The notes beneath the pieces are model-generated. The model was not told where the DNA came from. It made no database searches and was given only the letters and a program-made list of their open reading frames with translations. Shown one piece after another: positions 35,329-43,602 of a DNA stretch of 64,000 nucleotides (position 1 is the stretch's first letter; each line of letters starts with the position of its first letter). Location: positions 186,001 to 250,000 of the forward strand of contig NZ_JAOQNS010000002.1 in assembly GCF_025961475.1 (NCBI RefSeq), in the 5' to 3' direction. Source of the DNA: Rhodobium gokarnense (lineage in GTDB: Bacteria > Pseudomonadota > Alphaproteobacteria > Rhizobiales > Rhodobiaceae). Made by a program: the position numbers and the translations under genes.

Positions 35329-35350
35329 AACTATACGGTTTCGTATAGTT
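35329..35350. promoter_or_regulatory. 22-bp perfect palindrome (operator-like)
   Basis: AACTATACG-GTTT-CGTATAGTT is a perfect 9-bp inverted repeat with 4-bp spacer, 26 bp ahead of the phosphatase start and ~190 bp ahead of metZ. Its shape suits a dimeric TetR-type repressor. The arms include TATAGT, a near-consensus -10, on each strand. No TetR gene adjoins it. Confidence 0.65.
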
Positions 35351-35371
35351 GGCGCGTTTCCGCGGCCGGCG

Positions 35372-35400
35372 TTGACGCCGGCGCCAAGAGGGAGTAGAGG
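35372..35400 (+). promoter_or_regulatory. Predicted promoter of the metZ riboswitch transcript
   Basis: TTGACG (35372-35377), 17-bp spacer, TAGAGG (35395-35400). The expected start point, about 35406, falls just ahead of the first base of the SAM-II aptamer, which supports the call despite the weak -10. Confidence 0.5.
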
Positions 35401-35408
35401 CTCATAGA

Positions 35409-35468
35409 TCGTGGTCATTTGGGCCGGCCGGCTTGCCGCCACGTAAAACAAGGCGCTAAAAGGTCGGG
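35409..35468 (+). promoter_or_regulatory. SAM-II riboswitch aptamer upstream of metZ
   Basis: P1 is CGTGG (35410-35414) with CCACG (35439-35443). Inside are the TCATTTGGG loop and CGGCTTGCCGCC, and 3' of P1 come the A-rich segment TAAAACAAGG and the conserved GCTAAA (35455-35460) that completes the pseudoknot. This matches SAM-II (metA-type) aptamers of alphaproteobacteria, which lie ahead of methionine genes and bind S-adenosylmethionine. The following metZ gene fits exactly. Confidence 0.9.
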
Positions 35469-35478
35469 AGTGCATGCC

Positions 35479-35510
35479 CCCGGTCAGACAAGCGTCGGCC
35501 GGGTTTTTTT
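35479..35510 (+). terminator. Intrinsic terminator of the SAM-II expression platform
   Basis: CCCGGTC (35479-35485) pairs with GGCCGGG (35497-35503) through one G-U pair and is followed by TTTTTTT. The left arm can instead pair with GGTCGGG (35462-35468) at the 3' end of the aptamer, giving an antiterminator. This suggests SAM-controlled termination ahead of metZ. Confidence 0.75.
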
Positions 35511-35539
35511 GTGCGTGAACTTCAAAGAAGGCGAGAAAG

Positions 35540-36718
35540 ATGGCAAAAGGCGAAAACTGGAAACCGGCAACGAAGCTGGTGCATGGCGGAACGATGCGCT
35601 CGCAGTTCGGCGAGATGTCCGAAGCGCTGTTCCTGACCCAGGGCTTTGCCTACGACACGGCCGAGGCCGCCGAGGCCCGCTTCAACGGCGAGGATCCCGG
35701 CTTCATCTATTCGCGCTTTTCCAATCCGACGACGGCGATGTTCGAGGACCGCATGGCGCTCCTGGAAGGCGCCGGGGCCGCGCGGGCGACCGCGAGCGGC
35801 ATGGCCGCCGTCACCGCGGCCTTCCTCTGCCAGGTCTCGGCCGGCGACCATGTGGTGGCGGCAAAGGCGCTGTTCAGCTCCTGCCGCTACATCGTGGAGG
35901 ACCTGTTGCCGCGCTTCGGCGTCACCTCGACGCTGGTCGACGGCACCGGCCTCGACCAGTGGCGCGCCGCGATCAAGCCTGAGACCAAGGCCCTGTTCCT
36001 GGAAAGCCCGACCAACCCGACCCTCGATGTCCTCGACATTGCGGCCGTCGCGGACATTGCCCACGAGGCCGGCGCGGTGCTCATCGTCGACAACGTCTTT
36101 GCCACCGCGATCTGGCAGTCGCCGCTTTCCCTCGGCGCCGACGTCGTCGTCTATTCCGCTACCAAGCACATCGACGGCCAGGGCCGCTGCCTTGGCGGCG
36201 TGGTGCTGTCGAGCGAGGGGTGGGTGGACGAATACCTGCACAATTTCCTGCGTCAGACCGGGCCGTCCATGAGCCCGTTCAACGCCTGGGTGCTCCTTAA
36301 GGGCCTTGAGACCCTCGACGTCCGCGTCGCCCGCCAGACCGAGAACGCCGCAAAGATCGCCGATTTCCTCGCCGACCACCCGGCCGTCGCGCGCCTCGTC
36401 TATCCCGGCCGGGCCGACCATCCCCAGGCCGACATCGTCGCCCGCCAGATGCGCGCCGGCTCCAACCTCATCTGCCTGGAGCTGAAGGGCGGCAAGGAAG
36501 CGGCCTATCGCCTGTGCAACGACCTGGAGATCGTCAAAATCTCCAACAATCTCGGCGACGCCAAGAGCCTCATCTGCCACCCGGCGACCACCACCCACCA
36601 GCGCATGGACGAGGACCAGCAGCTCGAACTCGGCATCACTCAAGGCACGCTGCGGCTCTCCGTCGGCCTGGAAGACGCGGACGACCTCATCGAGGACATC
36701 GAGCGCGGGCTGGGGTAG
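35540..36718 (+). CDS. metZ: O-succinylhomoserine sulfhydrylase
   Basis: The 392-residue PLP enzyme of the Cys/Met metabolism family has its PLP lysine in YSATKHIDGQGR (Lys209) and family motifs RFSNPTT and ESPTNPTLDV. The FLRQTGPSMSPFNAW segment and the upstream SAM-II element favour MetZ, which makes homocysteine directly from O-succinylhomoserine and sulfide. A related O-acetylhomoserine enzyme is less likely. It stands alone behind the riboswitch and terminator. Confidence 0.92.
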   Translation: MAKGENWKPATKLVHGGTMRSQFGEMSEALFLTQGFAYDTAEAAEARFNGEDPGFIYSRFSNPTTAMFEDRMALLEGAGAARATASGMAAVTAAFLCQVSAGDHVVAAKALFSSCRYIVEDLLPRFGVTSTLVDGTGLDQWRAAIKPETKALFLESPTNPTLDVLDIAAVADIAHEAGAVLIVDNVFATAIWQSPLSLGADVVVYSATKHIDGQGRCLGGVVLSSEGWVDEYLHNFLRQTGPSMSPFNAWVLLKGLETLDVRVARQTENAAKIADFLADHPAVARLVYPGRADHPQADIVARQMRAGSNLICLELKGGKEAAYRLCNDLEIVKISNNLGDAKSLICHPATTTHQRMDEDQQLELGITQGTLRLSVGLEDADDLIEDIERGLG

Positions 36719-36849
36719 GGCGCAGAGCGACAGGGCGCCCGGCAATCGCGTCATGCGCGCTGTCGGAAACTTCACACTTTTAACGGTTTATTTCTACGAA
36801 GCGTCTAAGATTCCTCGATTGTCCGACGATAGCGAGGAAGGTGACGCCC

Positions 36850-37752
36850 ATGTGTTGCCAGAAGCCTTGGCGGACCGGCTCGGCGCTCTCGCGCTTTTCG
36901 AGGTCGCAATCCGGCTCCATAGCCGTCATTTTTGCACTTGTCCTGGTGCCGATCCTGGCCCTGATCGGTCTTGCGGTCGAATACACGCTCGCCTGGAAGA
37001 TGAAGTCGGACATGCAGATCGCCGCGGATTCCGCGGCCCTTGCCGCGACCGTTGCCGATGTCGGGCTCGACGAGGCCGCAGCGTCCAGGATCTTTCAGCA
37101 GAACACCGGGGAAGGCTCGCTCGTCTCCTACTCAAGGACCGAGAGCGGCGACGGGGTCACCGTTACCGTGACCGCCAGCGGCGCCTCGCCCGTCTTCTTC
37201 ACCAGGGTGATTGGCGCCGATGCCTTCGATGTCGGCGTCACGTCCACGGCGTTCGCGCCCAAAAAGCTGTCGTCGGCGCGGTTTTTCCCGATCTCGGCGA
37301 ATGGCTGGTACAACAAGGTCGTCAAGCTGATGGTCCGGCGCAAGGGCGAGACGGAGGACGAGGAACTCGCCGAGATCCGCTACAACTACCAGCCCGCCGT
37401 CTTCGAGGTCAGCAACACCGGATGGATCGACCTCGGCGACTATGAATCGGCCTATCTGCAGATGGACGTCGATCCCTACAGCAAGGGGCTGGAAAGCTGC
37501 CGCAGCGGCGGCTGCGACCTCACCTACCGGACCGACGATCCCGAATGGTCGAACCGGCTGATCATCGACCATGTCCAGGTCCCGGCGAACACCAAGATCG
37601 ACATCTTCGACCTCGTGCCCTGCGGCACGACCTCCGAACACGCCTGGGAGGACGGCGGCAGCACGGTGAGCTACGCCAATGCCGATTTCTTCTACAAGGT
37701 CACCGGCCAGTGCAATCAGGTGTCGACGGAAAACGTCCGCCTTGTCAACTGA
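36850..37752 (+). CDS. TadE/TadG-like pilus-assembly membrane protein (orphan)
   Basis: The ~300-residue protein has the TadG/TadE N-terminus: a short basic region, SGSIAVIFALVLVPILALIGLAVEYT as a membrane segment with the conserved Gly-x-Glu-like start, then MKSDMQIAADSAALAA. The rest is periplasmic and unlike known domains, with four Cys (ESCRSGGCDLT, PCGTT, GQCNQ). ATG 36850 lies 10 nt after GAGGAAG; GTG 36841 overlaps that site and is less likely. No other tad/flp gene is near. Role unknown. Confidence 0.75.
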   Translation: MCCQKPWRTGSALSRFSRSQSGSIAVIFALVLVPILALIGLAVEYTLAWKMKSDMQIAADSAALAATVADVGLDEAAASRIFQQNTGEGSLVSYSRTESGDGVTVTVTASGASPVFFTRVIGADAFDVGVTSTAFAPKKLSSARFFPISANGWYNKVVKLMVRRKGETEDEELAEIRYNYQPAVFEVSNTGWIDLGDYESAYLQMDVDPYSKGLESCRSGGCDLTYRTDDPEWSNRLIIDHVQVPANTKIDIFDLVPCGTTSEHAWEDGGSTVSYANADFFYKVTGQCNQVSTENVRLVN

Positions 37753-37770
37753 GCGACCGGGTTGGGCGGT

Positions 37771-38382
37771 CTACCGCGCCGCCAGCACCCGCATCGAAAA
37801 GACGATCCGGGCTGCGGCCGAGACGAAGCAGAGCGCTGCAAAGGCAAGCGCAATCACCGGAAACCAGGCCGGCAGCAGGCAGAAGAGGACGAAGACGAGG
37901 ATCGTCTCCGCGCCCTCGGCGAGGCCGCCCAGATAGTAGAGCGATTTGAGGCCCTGGGCCGAGGTCTCAATCCCCTTCTTTTCCGCCATGATCGCAAAGG
38001 CAAGGAACGCCGCGCCATTGGCATAGAAGCTGGCGAGGAGGACGGCACCGGCGAGCCCATTGGCCTGCGGATCGGCGACGACGAAGCCGAGCGGGACGGC
38101 GCCGTAGAACAGGAAATCGAAGACGATGTCGAGATAGCCGCCGAGATCGGTGCGGTGTGTTGCCCGCGCCACCGCGCCGTCGAGCCCGTCGGCGAGCCGG
38201 TTGAGGAGGATGAGGCAGAGCGCCGCTCCCGTGGCGCCAAGGGCGATGGCGCCGGCAGCCCCGAACCCCAGCGCCAGCCCGACGACGGTGACCGCATTGG
38301 CGGTGACGCCAACATCGGCAAGCGCCCGCCCGGCGCGGTCCAGCGGCGCATCGATGAGTTTCCTGAGGGCGGCGTCGAACAT
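37771..38382 (-). CDS. CDP-alcohol phosphatidyltransferase family protein
   Basis: The 203-residue membrane enzyme has about six hydrophobic segments and the full CDP-alcohol motif DGLDGAVARATHRTDLGGYL followed by D-x3-D (DIVFDF). It transfers a phosphatidyl or similar group from a CDP-alcohol to an acceptor alcohol; the acceptor cannot be told from sequence. TTG 38397 lies 5 codons upstream; ATG 38382 is used. It is convergent with the TadG-like gene and divergent from apaG. Confidence 0.88.
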   Translation of the reverse strand: MFDAALRKLIDAPLDRAGRALADVGVTANAVTVVGLALGFGAAGAIALGATGAALCLILLNRLADGLDGAVARATHRTDLGGYLDIVFDFLFYGAVPLGFVVADPQANGLAGAVLLASFYANGAAFLAFAIMAEKKGIETSAQGLKSLYYLGGLAEGAETILVFVLFCLLPAWFPVIALAFAALCFVSAAARIVFSMRVLAAR

Positions 38383-38623
38383 GGCAAAATTCGGCAAGGA
38401 CGGTCTGGCCGGGTCATAACCGACCCGGGCGCCGCCGTCACGTCATCACGTCGCCTGGCCGCGCCCCGGCGCTTCAGCCATATTGCAAAAACGCCGCCGG
38501 GACGGCACAAACGGCGATGGTCGGTTTGCCGCGCAACCTCCGGGAACGGAAAACCGGCCGGGTTTTGCCGGCCGCGGCCGCACCGCCGCCTATGCAGCAG
38601 GGATTCGTCACAGGGATTTGTCC

Positions 38624-39016
38624 ATGTATCGCGCCGTCACCCGCAACATCCAGATTACCGTGGAGCCGGTCTATCTGGACGAGGAGTCCGCGCCGGACCA
38701 GAATCGCTATTTCTGGGCCTACACCGTGGAGATCGTCAATCTCGGCGGCGAACCGGTGCAGTTGCGCACGCGCCACTGGAAGATCACCGATGCGACGGGC
38801 CGGGTGCAGGAGGTGCACGGCGCCGGCGTCGTCGGCGAGGAGCCGGTGATCGAGCCGGACGAGGCCTACGAATATACCAGCGGCTGCCCGCTTTCGACGC
38901 CGGGCGGCATCATGGCCGGCCACTACCAGATGGAGCGCGACGACGGCGAGCGCTTCGACGTCGAGATCCCGGCCTTTTCGTTGGACGTGCCCGACATGCC
39001 GCGCGTCATCAACTAG
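38624..39016 (+). CDS. apaG: ApaG-domain protein
   Basis: The 130-residue protein matches ApaG (fibronectin-III-like fold) along its length: RNIQITVEPVYL, YFWAYTVEIVN, RHWKITDATG and GVVGEEPVI...YTSGCPLSTPGG-MAGHYQM. ApaG is linked to Co2+ resistance and Mg2+ efflux in enteric bacteria, but its molecular role is not settled. ATG 38624 follows CAGGGAT; in-frame sequence upstream is not conserved. Precedes trkH by 69 bp, possibly co-transcribed. Confidence 0.93.
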   Translation: MYRAVTRNIQITVEPVYLDEESAPDQNRYFWAYTVEIVNLGGEPVQLRTRHWKITDATGRVQEVHGAGVVGEEPVIEPDEAYEYTSGCPLSTPGGIMAGHYQMERDDGERFDVEIPAFSLDVPDMPRVIN

Positions 39017-39085
39017 GCCTTCGCGCATGGTCCCGAGGTCCCCTCGACAGCTCTCCGCCCGCATACGCCAAGCGGGGGCGGCGCC

Positions 39086-40537
39086 GTGATCGATCTCAGG
39101 CCCATCATGCTGATCGTCGGAGCGCTCCTGGCAACGCTCGGCAGCGCCATGATGGTGCCGGCGCTGATCGACCTTGCCGAGGGCAATCCGGACTGGCAGA
39201 TCTTCACCGCCTCCGCACTCCTGACGATGATGGTCGGGTTTTCGTCCTGGGCCGTCGCCCGCGGCGCGCCGGCGGGCCTGTCCGTGCGCGAGGCCTTCAT
39301 CATGACGGTCTTTGCCTGGGTGGTGCTGGCCGCCTTCGGGGCGCTGCCGATCTACTGGTCGGGGGTGGTGCCGTCCTATACCGACGCCTTTTTCGAATCC
39401 ATGTCGGGCATCACCACGACCGGCGCGACGGTGATCACCGGGCTCGACACGGCGCCGCCCGGCATCCTGTTCTGGCGCGGCCTGCTGCAATGGCTCGGCG
39501 GCCTCGGCATCATCTTCATGGCGATCGCCGTCATGCCGATGCTGCAGGTCGGCGGCATGCAGCTCTTCAAGGCCGAGGCGTTCCACGCCGCGGACAAGAT
39601 CCTGCCGCGCGCGACCCAGATCTCCGGCATCATGACGATCATCTTCCTGTCGATGACGGCGGCCTGCGCCTTTGCCTATGCGGCGGCCGGCATGACCCTC
39701 ATCGACGCGGCGATCCACGCCATGACGACGGTCGCCACCGGCGGCTTTTCCTCAAAGGATGCCTCGATCGGCCACTACGACAGCGCCGCCATCGACTGGA
39801 TCGCCATCGTCTTCATGTGCCTCGGCAGCCTGCCGTTCCTGATCTACATCCGCATCCTGCAGACCCGCTCGCTGACGTTCCTCAAGGACGACACCCAGGT
39901 CCACACCTTCTTTGCCTTCCTGATCATCTTCTCGCTGACGATCTGGCTCTACGAGCGCTACCTGCACATCCATCCGGGGCCGGATTCCCTGCGCTATGCG
40001 GTCTTCAACATCGTCTCGGTGATGACCGGCACCGGCTACGCCAACGACGACTACAACGCCTGGGGAACGTTCTCGGCGGCGCTGTTCTTCATGGTCATGT
40101 TCATCGGCGGCTGCTCGTCCTCGACCTCGTGCGGGGTCAAGATCTTCCGCTTCCAGATCATGTTCCAGGACATCCGCCAGCACCTCAACCGGATGCTCTA
40201 TCCGAACGGCGTCTTCGTGAAGACCTATATGGGCCGGCCGCTGGAGGATTCCGTCTCCGCCGCCGTCATGACCTTCTTCTTCCTGTACCTGGTCTGCGTC
40301 GTCGGCCTGACGATCCTTTTGAGCCTCACCGGCCTTGACGACATGACGGCGCTCTCCGGCGCCGCGACCGCGATCTCAAATGTCGGCCCGGGCCTTGGCG
40401 AGATCATCGGCCCGGCCGGCAACTTCAAGGAACTCAACGACACGGCGAAATGGCTGCTCGCCTTCGGCATGCTGCTCGGAAGGCTGGAGCTCTTCACCGT
40501 GCTGCTGCTGTTCCTGCCGAAGTTCTGGCGGGATTGA
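39086..40537 (+). CDS. trkH: TrkH-type potassium uptake protein
   Basis: The 483-residue membrane protein has four P-loop repeats of the Trk/Ktr family, visible as ESMSGITTTGATVI, TTVATGGFSSKD, VSVMTGTGYANDD and SNVGPGLGEIIG, each holding the selectivity-filter Gly. With TrkA, not encoded here, it imports K+. GTG 39086 is preceded by GCGGGGGCGG. Convergent with the TerB-like gene across 10 bp. Confidence 0.94.
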   Translation: MIDLRPIMLIVGALLATLGSAMMVPALIDLAEGNPDWQIFTASALLTMMVGFSSWAVARGAPAGLSVREAFIMTVFAWVVLAAFGALPIYWSGVVPSYTDAFFESMSGITTTGATVITGLDTAPPGILFWRGLLQWLGGLGIIFMAIAVMPMLQVGGMQLFKAEAFHAADKILPRATQISGIMTIIFLSMTAACAFAYAAAGMTLIDAAIHAMTTVATGGFSSKDASIGHYDSAAIDWIAIVFMCLGSLPFLIYIRILQTRSLTFLKDDTQVHTFFAFLIIFSLTIWLYERYLHIHPGPDSLRYAVFNIVSVMTGTGYANDDYNAWGTFSAALFFMVMFIGGCSSSTSCGVKIFRFQIMFQDIRQHLNRMLYPNGVFVKTYMGRPLEDSVSAAVMTFFFLYLVCVVGLTILLSLTGLDDMTALSGAATAISNVGPGLGEIIGPAGNFKELNDTAKWLLAFGMLLGRLELFTVLLLFLPKFWRD

Positions 40538-40547
40538 GAGGCCGCCC

Positions 40548-40958
40548 TCAGAGCGTGCGGTGGCGGGCCCTGGCGCCGGCTTCGATGGCGGCGACCGTCA
40601 GCTTGTCGAGGTCGAGCCGGTCGCGCAGCATCTGCAGGAAGCGGAGCTCTTCCTGTTCCACGTGAAGATCGGCGGCGGCGACTTCCACGGCCAGCGCATA
40701 GGCGGTGTCGTAGAGCTTTTTCGGCAGCGCCTCGGCGATCTCGTCGAGCACCCGTTGCAGCCCGTCGTCGCCCTGCAGGATGTCGCCGCAGTCCTCGGCG
40801 GCGTTGATCAGCCGTTCGCGGTTGTAGGAGCGGAAGATCGGCAGCGTCTGGACGATCTCGCCGATCCGCATCAGTTCCGGATCGGTCATGGAGCGGTCCG
40901 CCGCGGAAATCGTCACCATGGCGTAGATCAGGGCGTCGTGGTGGGTGATGGTGCTCAT
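40548..40958 (-). CDS. TerB-like (tellurite-resistance family) protein
   Basis: The 136-residue helical protein has the TerB-type acidic metal-site pattern (ISAADRSMTDPELMRI and VEVAAADLHVEQEELRFL, giving two D-x-x-x/E clusters) near each half. TerB-fold proteins are small cytoplasmic proteins, often stress-linked; stand-alone members like this one have no defined function and should not be read as tellurite resistance. It is divergent from lysK. Confidence 0.8.
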   Translation of the reverse strand: MSTITHHDALIYAMVTISAADRSMTDPELMRIGEIVQTLPIFRSYNRERLINAAEDCGDILQGDDGLQRVLDEIAEALPKKLYDTAYALAVEVAAADLHVEQEELRFLQMLRDRLDLDKLTVAAIEAGARARHRTL

Positions 40959-41177
40959 GAATTGAGGTCCTTCGCGTACGGATCGTCGAATCGGGGAAAG
41001 ACCCTAGATGAATTCGCCGTGCGGGGAAATTGTGGCCGCCAAAGAAAGGGCCGCAAGGGGCGAAGGACCGCACCTGCCGACACGGCGGCGGGGGGTCGCC
41101 GGAATTCGCCCGCGGGCCGGCCGGCCCCGTCGCGGAATTGCTTCACAAGACCGGCAATCCGCACTAGGTTCCGCCCG

Positions 41178-41195
41178 CGCCCGCCTCAGCGGGCG
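41178..41195 (+). promoter_or_regulatory. Stem-loop in the lysK leader
   Basis: CGCCCGC-CTCA-GCGGGCG is a perfect 7-bp stem with tetraloop, followed by TTT, ending 25 bp ahead of the lysK ATG. It may shape leader RNA folding; no known riboswitch was recognised. Confidence 0.4.
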
Positions 41196-41220
41196 TTTAA
41201 CCCCTTATCGGATAGCAGAA

Positions 41221-42846
41221 ATGACGGACACCCCTGCCGCTTCCCTCGATCTTTCGCCGGCCGTTGTCGCGGCCGCCCACACCTCCCGGGCCTGGCCCTT
41301 CGAGGAGGCGCGGAAAATCGTCAAGCGGCTGGAGAAAAAGCCGGCGGGGCCGGAAGGCGTCCTCTTTGAGACCGGCTACGGCCCCTCCGGCCTGCCGCAT
41401 ATCGGCACCTTCGGCGAGGTCGCCCGCACCACCATGGTCCGCCACGCCTTCCGCATCCTCACCGAGGACGCGATCCCGACGCGGCTCCTGTGCTTTTCCG
41501 ACGATCTCGACGGCATGCGCAAGGTGCCGGACAACGTGCCGGACCCGGAGGCGCTGAAGCCCCATCTGCAAAAGCCCCTGACCGTCGTCCCGAACCCGTT
41601 CGGCGGCGATTTTGAGAGCTTCGGCGCCCACAACAACGCCATGCTGCGCCGCTTCCTCGACACCTTCGGCTTCGACTACGAATTCGCCAGCGCCACGGAC
41701 TACTACACCTCCGGCCGCTTCGACGAGGTGCTGCTTCGGGCCGTTGCCGAATACGACGCCATCATGAAAGTGATGCTGCCGACGCTGGGGGCCGAGCGCC
41801 AGGCGACCTACAGCCCGTTCCTGCCGATCTCGCCGAAGACCGGCCGCGTCCTCTACGTGCCGATGAAGGCGGTCGATGCCAGGGCCGGCACCATCGTCTT
41901 CGACGACGAGGACGGCACCGAGACCGAGTTGCCGGTCACCGGCGGGCAGGTCAAGATGCAGTGGAAGCCGGATTTCGGCATGCGCTGGGCGGCCCTCGGC
42001 GTCGATTTCGAGATGTTCGGCAAGGACCACCAGACCAATGCGGCGATCTACGACCGCATCTGCAACATCCTCGGCGGCCGCGCGCCGGAACATTTCGTCT
42101 ACGAGCTGTTCCTCGACGACAAGGGCGAGAAGATCTCCAAGTCCAAGGGCAACGGCATCACCATCGACGAATGGCTGAAATACGCCTCGCCGGAAAGCCT
42201 GTCGCTGTTCATGTTCCAAAAGCCACGCACGGCCAAGCGGCTCTATTTCGACGTCATCCCGCGCCAGGTCGACGACTACTACGCCTTCCTGGAGAAATAC
42301 GGCGACGAGGATGCGGACAAGCAGCTCGCCAATCCGGTCTGGCACATCCACAACGGCACGCCGCCGACGGTCGACCTGCCGGTCGGCTTCTCAATGCTTC
42401 TCAACCTCGTCAGCGCGTCGAACTCCGAGGATGCCGGTGTTCTGTGGGGCTTTATCTCGCGCTATGCGCCGGGGGCAACGGCCGAGACCCATCCCGAGCT
42501 CGACCGCCTGGTCGGCTACGCCATCGACTATTTCCACGACTTCGTTGCCCCGATGAAGACGTTCCGGGCGCCGAGCGACGTGGAGCGCGCGGCGCTGGCC
42601 GACCTCGATGCCCGGCTGGCGGCGCTGCCGGCCGATGCCGACGGCGAGACCATCCAGAACGAGGTCTATGCGGTCGGCAAGGAGCACCCGTTCGAGAATC
42701 TGCGTGACTGGTTCAAGGCGCTCTACCAGGTGCTGCTCGGCCAGGACCAGGGCCCGCGCTTCGGCAACTTCGTCGCCCTCTACGGGGTCAATGAGACGCG
42801 GGCGCTGATCGAAAAGGCGCTCGCCGGCGATCTCGTCACCGCCTGA
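41221..42846 (+). CDS. lysK: Class I lysyl-tRNA synthetase
   Basis: The 541-residue enzyme is the archaeal/alphaproteobacterial class I LysRS, not the usual class II enzyme. It has the class I HIGH-type motif as HIGT (His60) after [10 protein letters not shown], the lysine-site [13 protein letters not shown], and KISKSKG (near residue 305) for KMSKS. It charges tRNA-Lys. In-frame sequence before ATG 41221 overlaps the divergent promoter region and is not coding. Confidence 0.96.
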   Translation: MTDTPAASLDLSPAVVAAAHTSRAWPFEEARKIVKRLEKKPAGPEGVLFETGYGPSGLPHIGTFGEVARTTMVRHAFRILTEDAIPTRLLCFSDDLDGMRKVPDNVPDPEALKPHLQKPLTVVPNPFGGDFESFGAHNNAMLRRFLDTFGFDYEFASATDYYTSGRFDEVLLRAVAEYDAIMKVMLPTLGAERQATYSPFLPISPKTGRVLYVPMKAVDARAGTIVFDDEDGTETELPVTGGQVKMQWKPDFGMRWAALGVDFEMFGKDHQTNAAIYDRICNILGGRAPEHFVYELFLDDKGEKISKSKGNGITIDEWLKYASPESLSLFMFQKPRTAKRLYFDVIPRQVDDYYAFLEKYGDEDADKQLANPVWHIHNGTPPTVDLPVGFSMLLNLVSASNSEDAGVLWGFISRYAPGATAETHPELDRLVGYAIDYFHDFVAPMKTFRAPSDVERAALADLDARLAALPADADGETIQNEVYAVGKEHPFENLRDWFKALYQVLLGQDQGPRFGNFVALYGVNETRALIEKALAGDLVTA

Positions 42847-42865
42847 GCCCCTTCGCTTCCCGGAC

Positions 42866-42902
42866 AAAAAAAAGGGCGCCGGAGAGAAACGCTCCGGCGC
42901 CC
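42866..42902 (-). terminator. Intrinsic terminator for the receiver gene
   Basis: On the minus strand GGGCGCCGGAG pairs with CTCCGGCGCCC (11 bp, 7-nt loop) and is followed by eight T. The + strand side lacks a U tract, so it mainly ends the gene at 42934-43419; the hairpin may also protect the lysK mRNA end. Confidence 0.9.
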
Positions 42903-42933
42903 GGTCAGTCCTGGGAGGAAGGACTTCGAAAGT

Positions 42934-43419
42934 TCAAACGTAGTAGCGCTTCGCCGTTTTGAACCAGAACTCGACAATGGCGTTGAGAATCTGGCCCATG
43001 GCCTCAAGAGTGCCGACCTTGCTGACGACGGCGTTGGCCCCGGCCGCATAGGCCTCTCGACCGAGGTCGTCGTCGCCATTGGTCAGCGCACAGACCGGAA
43101 TCGCCCGCAACTGCGAGGCGTCCTTCACCTGCTTCAAAAACTCGAATGCTCCCGCATCCGCGCTCTGAAGATCGAGCAGGATCAGGTCCGGCAGGGTGTG
43201 TGCCTCATCGTCGAGACACCGCCTCAGAACGTCGTGCGCGCCGGGTCCGTTGGCGCATACCTTGACGCAAAGCCTGAGGGGAGCCTCCGACAGTGCCTTC
43301 CTGACGATCGCGATGTCTTCCGGATCGTCGCAAACCAGAAGCACCGTCGCATCCGCTCCGTGCTGCCACTCGCACGGTAGCTGACGATCGAGGGACGAAC
43401 CCTCGAAGCGCTTGTCCAT
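42934..43419 (-). CDS. Stand-alone receiver-domain response regulator
   Basis: The 161-residue protein is a single receiver of the Rcp1-like type with ~25 extra N-terminal residues. Active-site residues are intact: acidic pair CDDPED (Asp31/32), phosphoacceptor Asp83 in LILLDLQS, Thr113 and Lys134 in VVSKVGT. No output domain, so it acts by protein contact. ATG 43419 is preceded by GGAGATG. No kinase adjoins it; the nearest hybrid or PAS kinases are >10 kb away. Confidence 0.85.
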   Translation of the reverse strand: MDKRFEGSSLDRQLPCEWQHGADATVLLVCDDPEDIAIVRKALSEAPLRLCVKVCANGPGAHDVLRRCLDDEAHTLPDLILLDLQSADAGAFEFLKQVKDASQLRAIPVCALTNGDDDLGREAYAAGANAVVSKVGTLEAMGQILNAIVEFWFKTAKRYYV

Positions 43420-43602
43420 ACCGCATCTCCAAAACCAAGGAACTGTGGCGTCCATCCGCAACCCGGACGCCGAATCGACGACTTGCGCGGTGCAATGCAA
43501 CAAACCGCGGTGCCGTCTGATTGCGCCGTATATGGATAATCCAGTGTGGGTTTATAAGTATGTTACCGTAACGAACGGCGTTACGCTTCCCGCCCGAGGC
43601 GC

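Noticed and set aside
40548-40958. Tellurite resistance determinant
   Set aside because: Only a TerB-like protein is present; no terC/D/E/Z genes, so a resistance operon is not supported.
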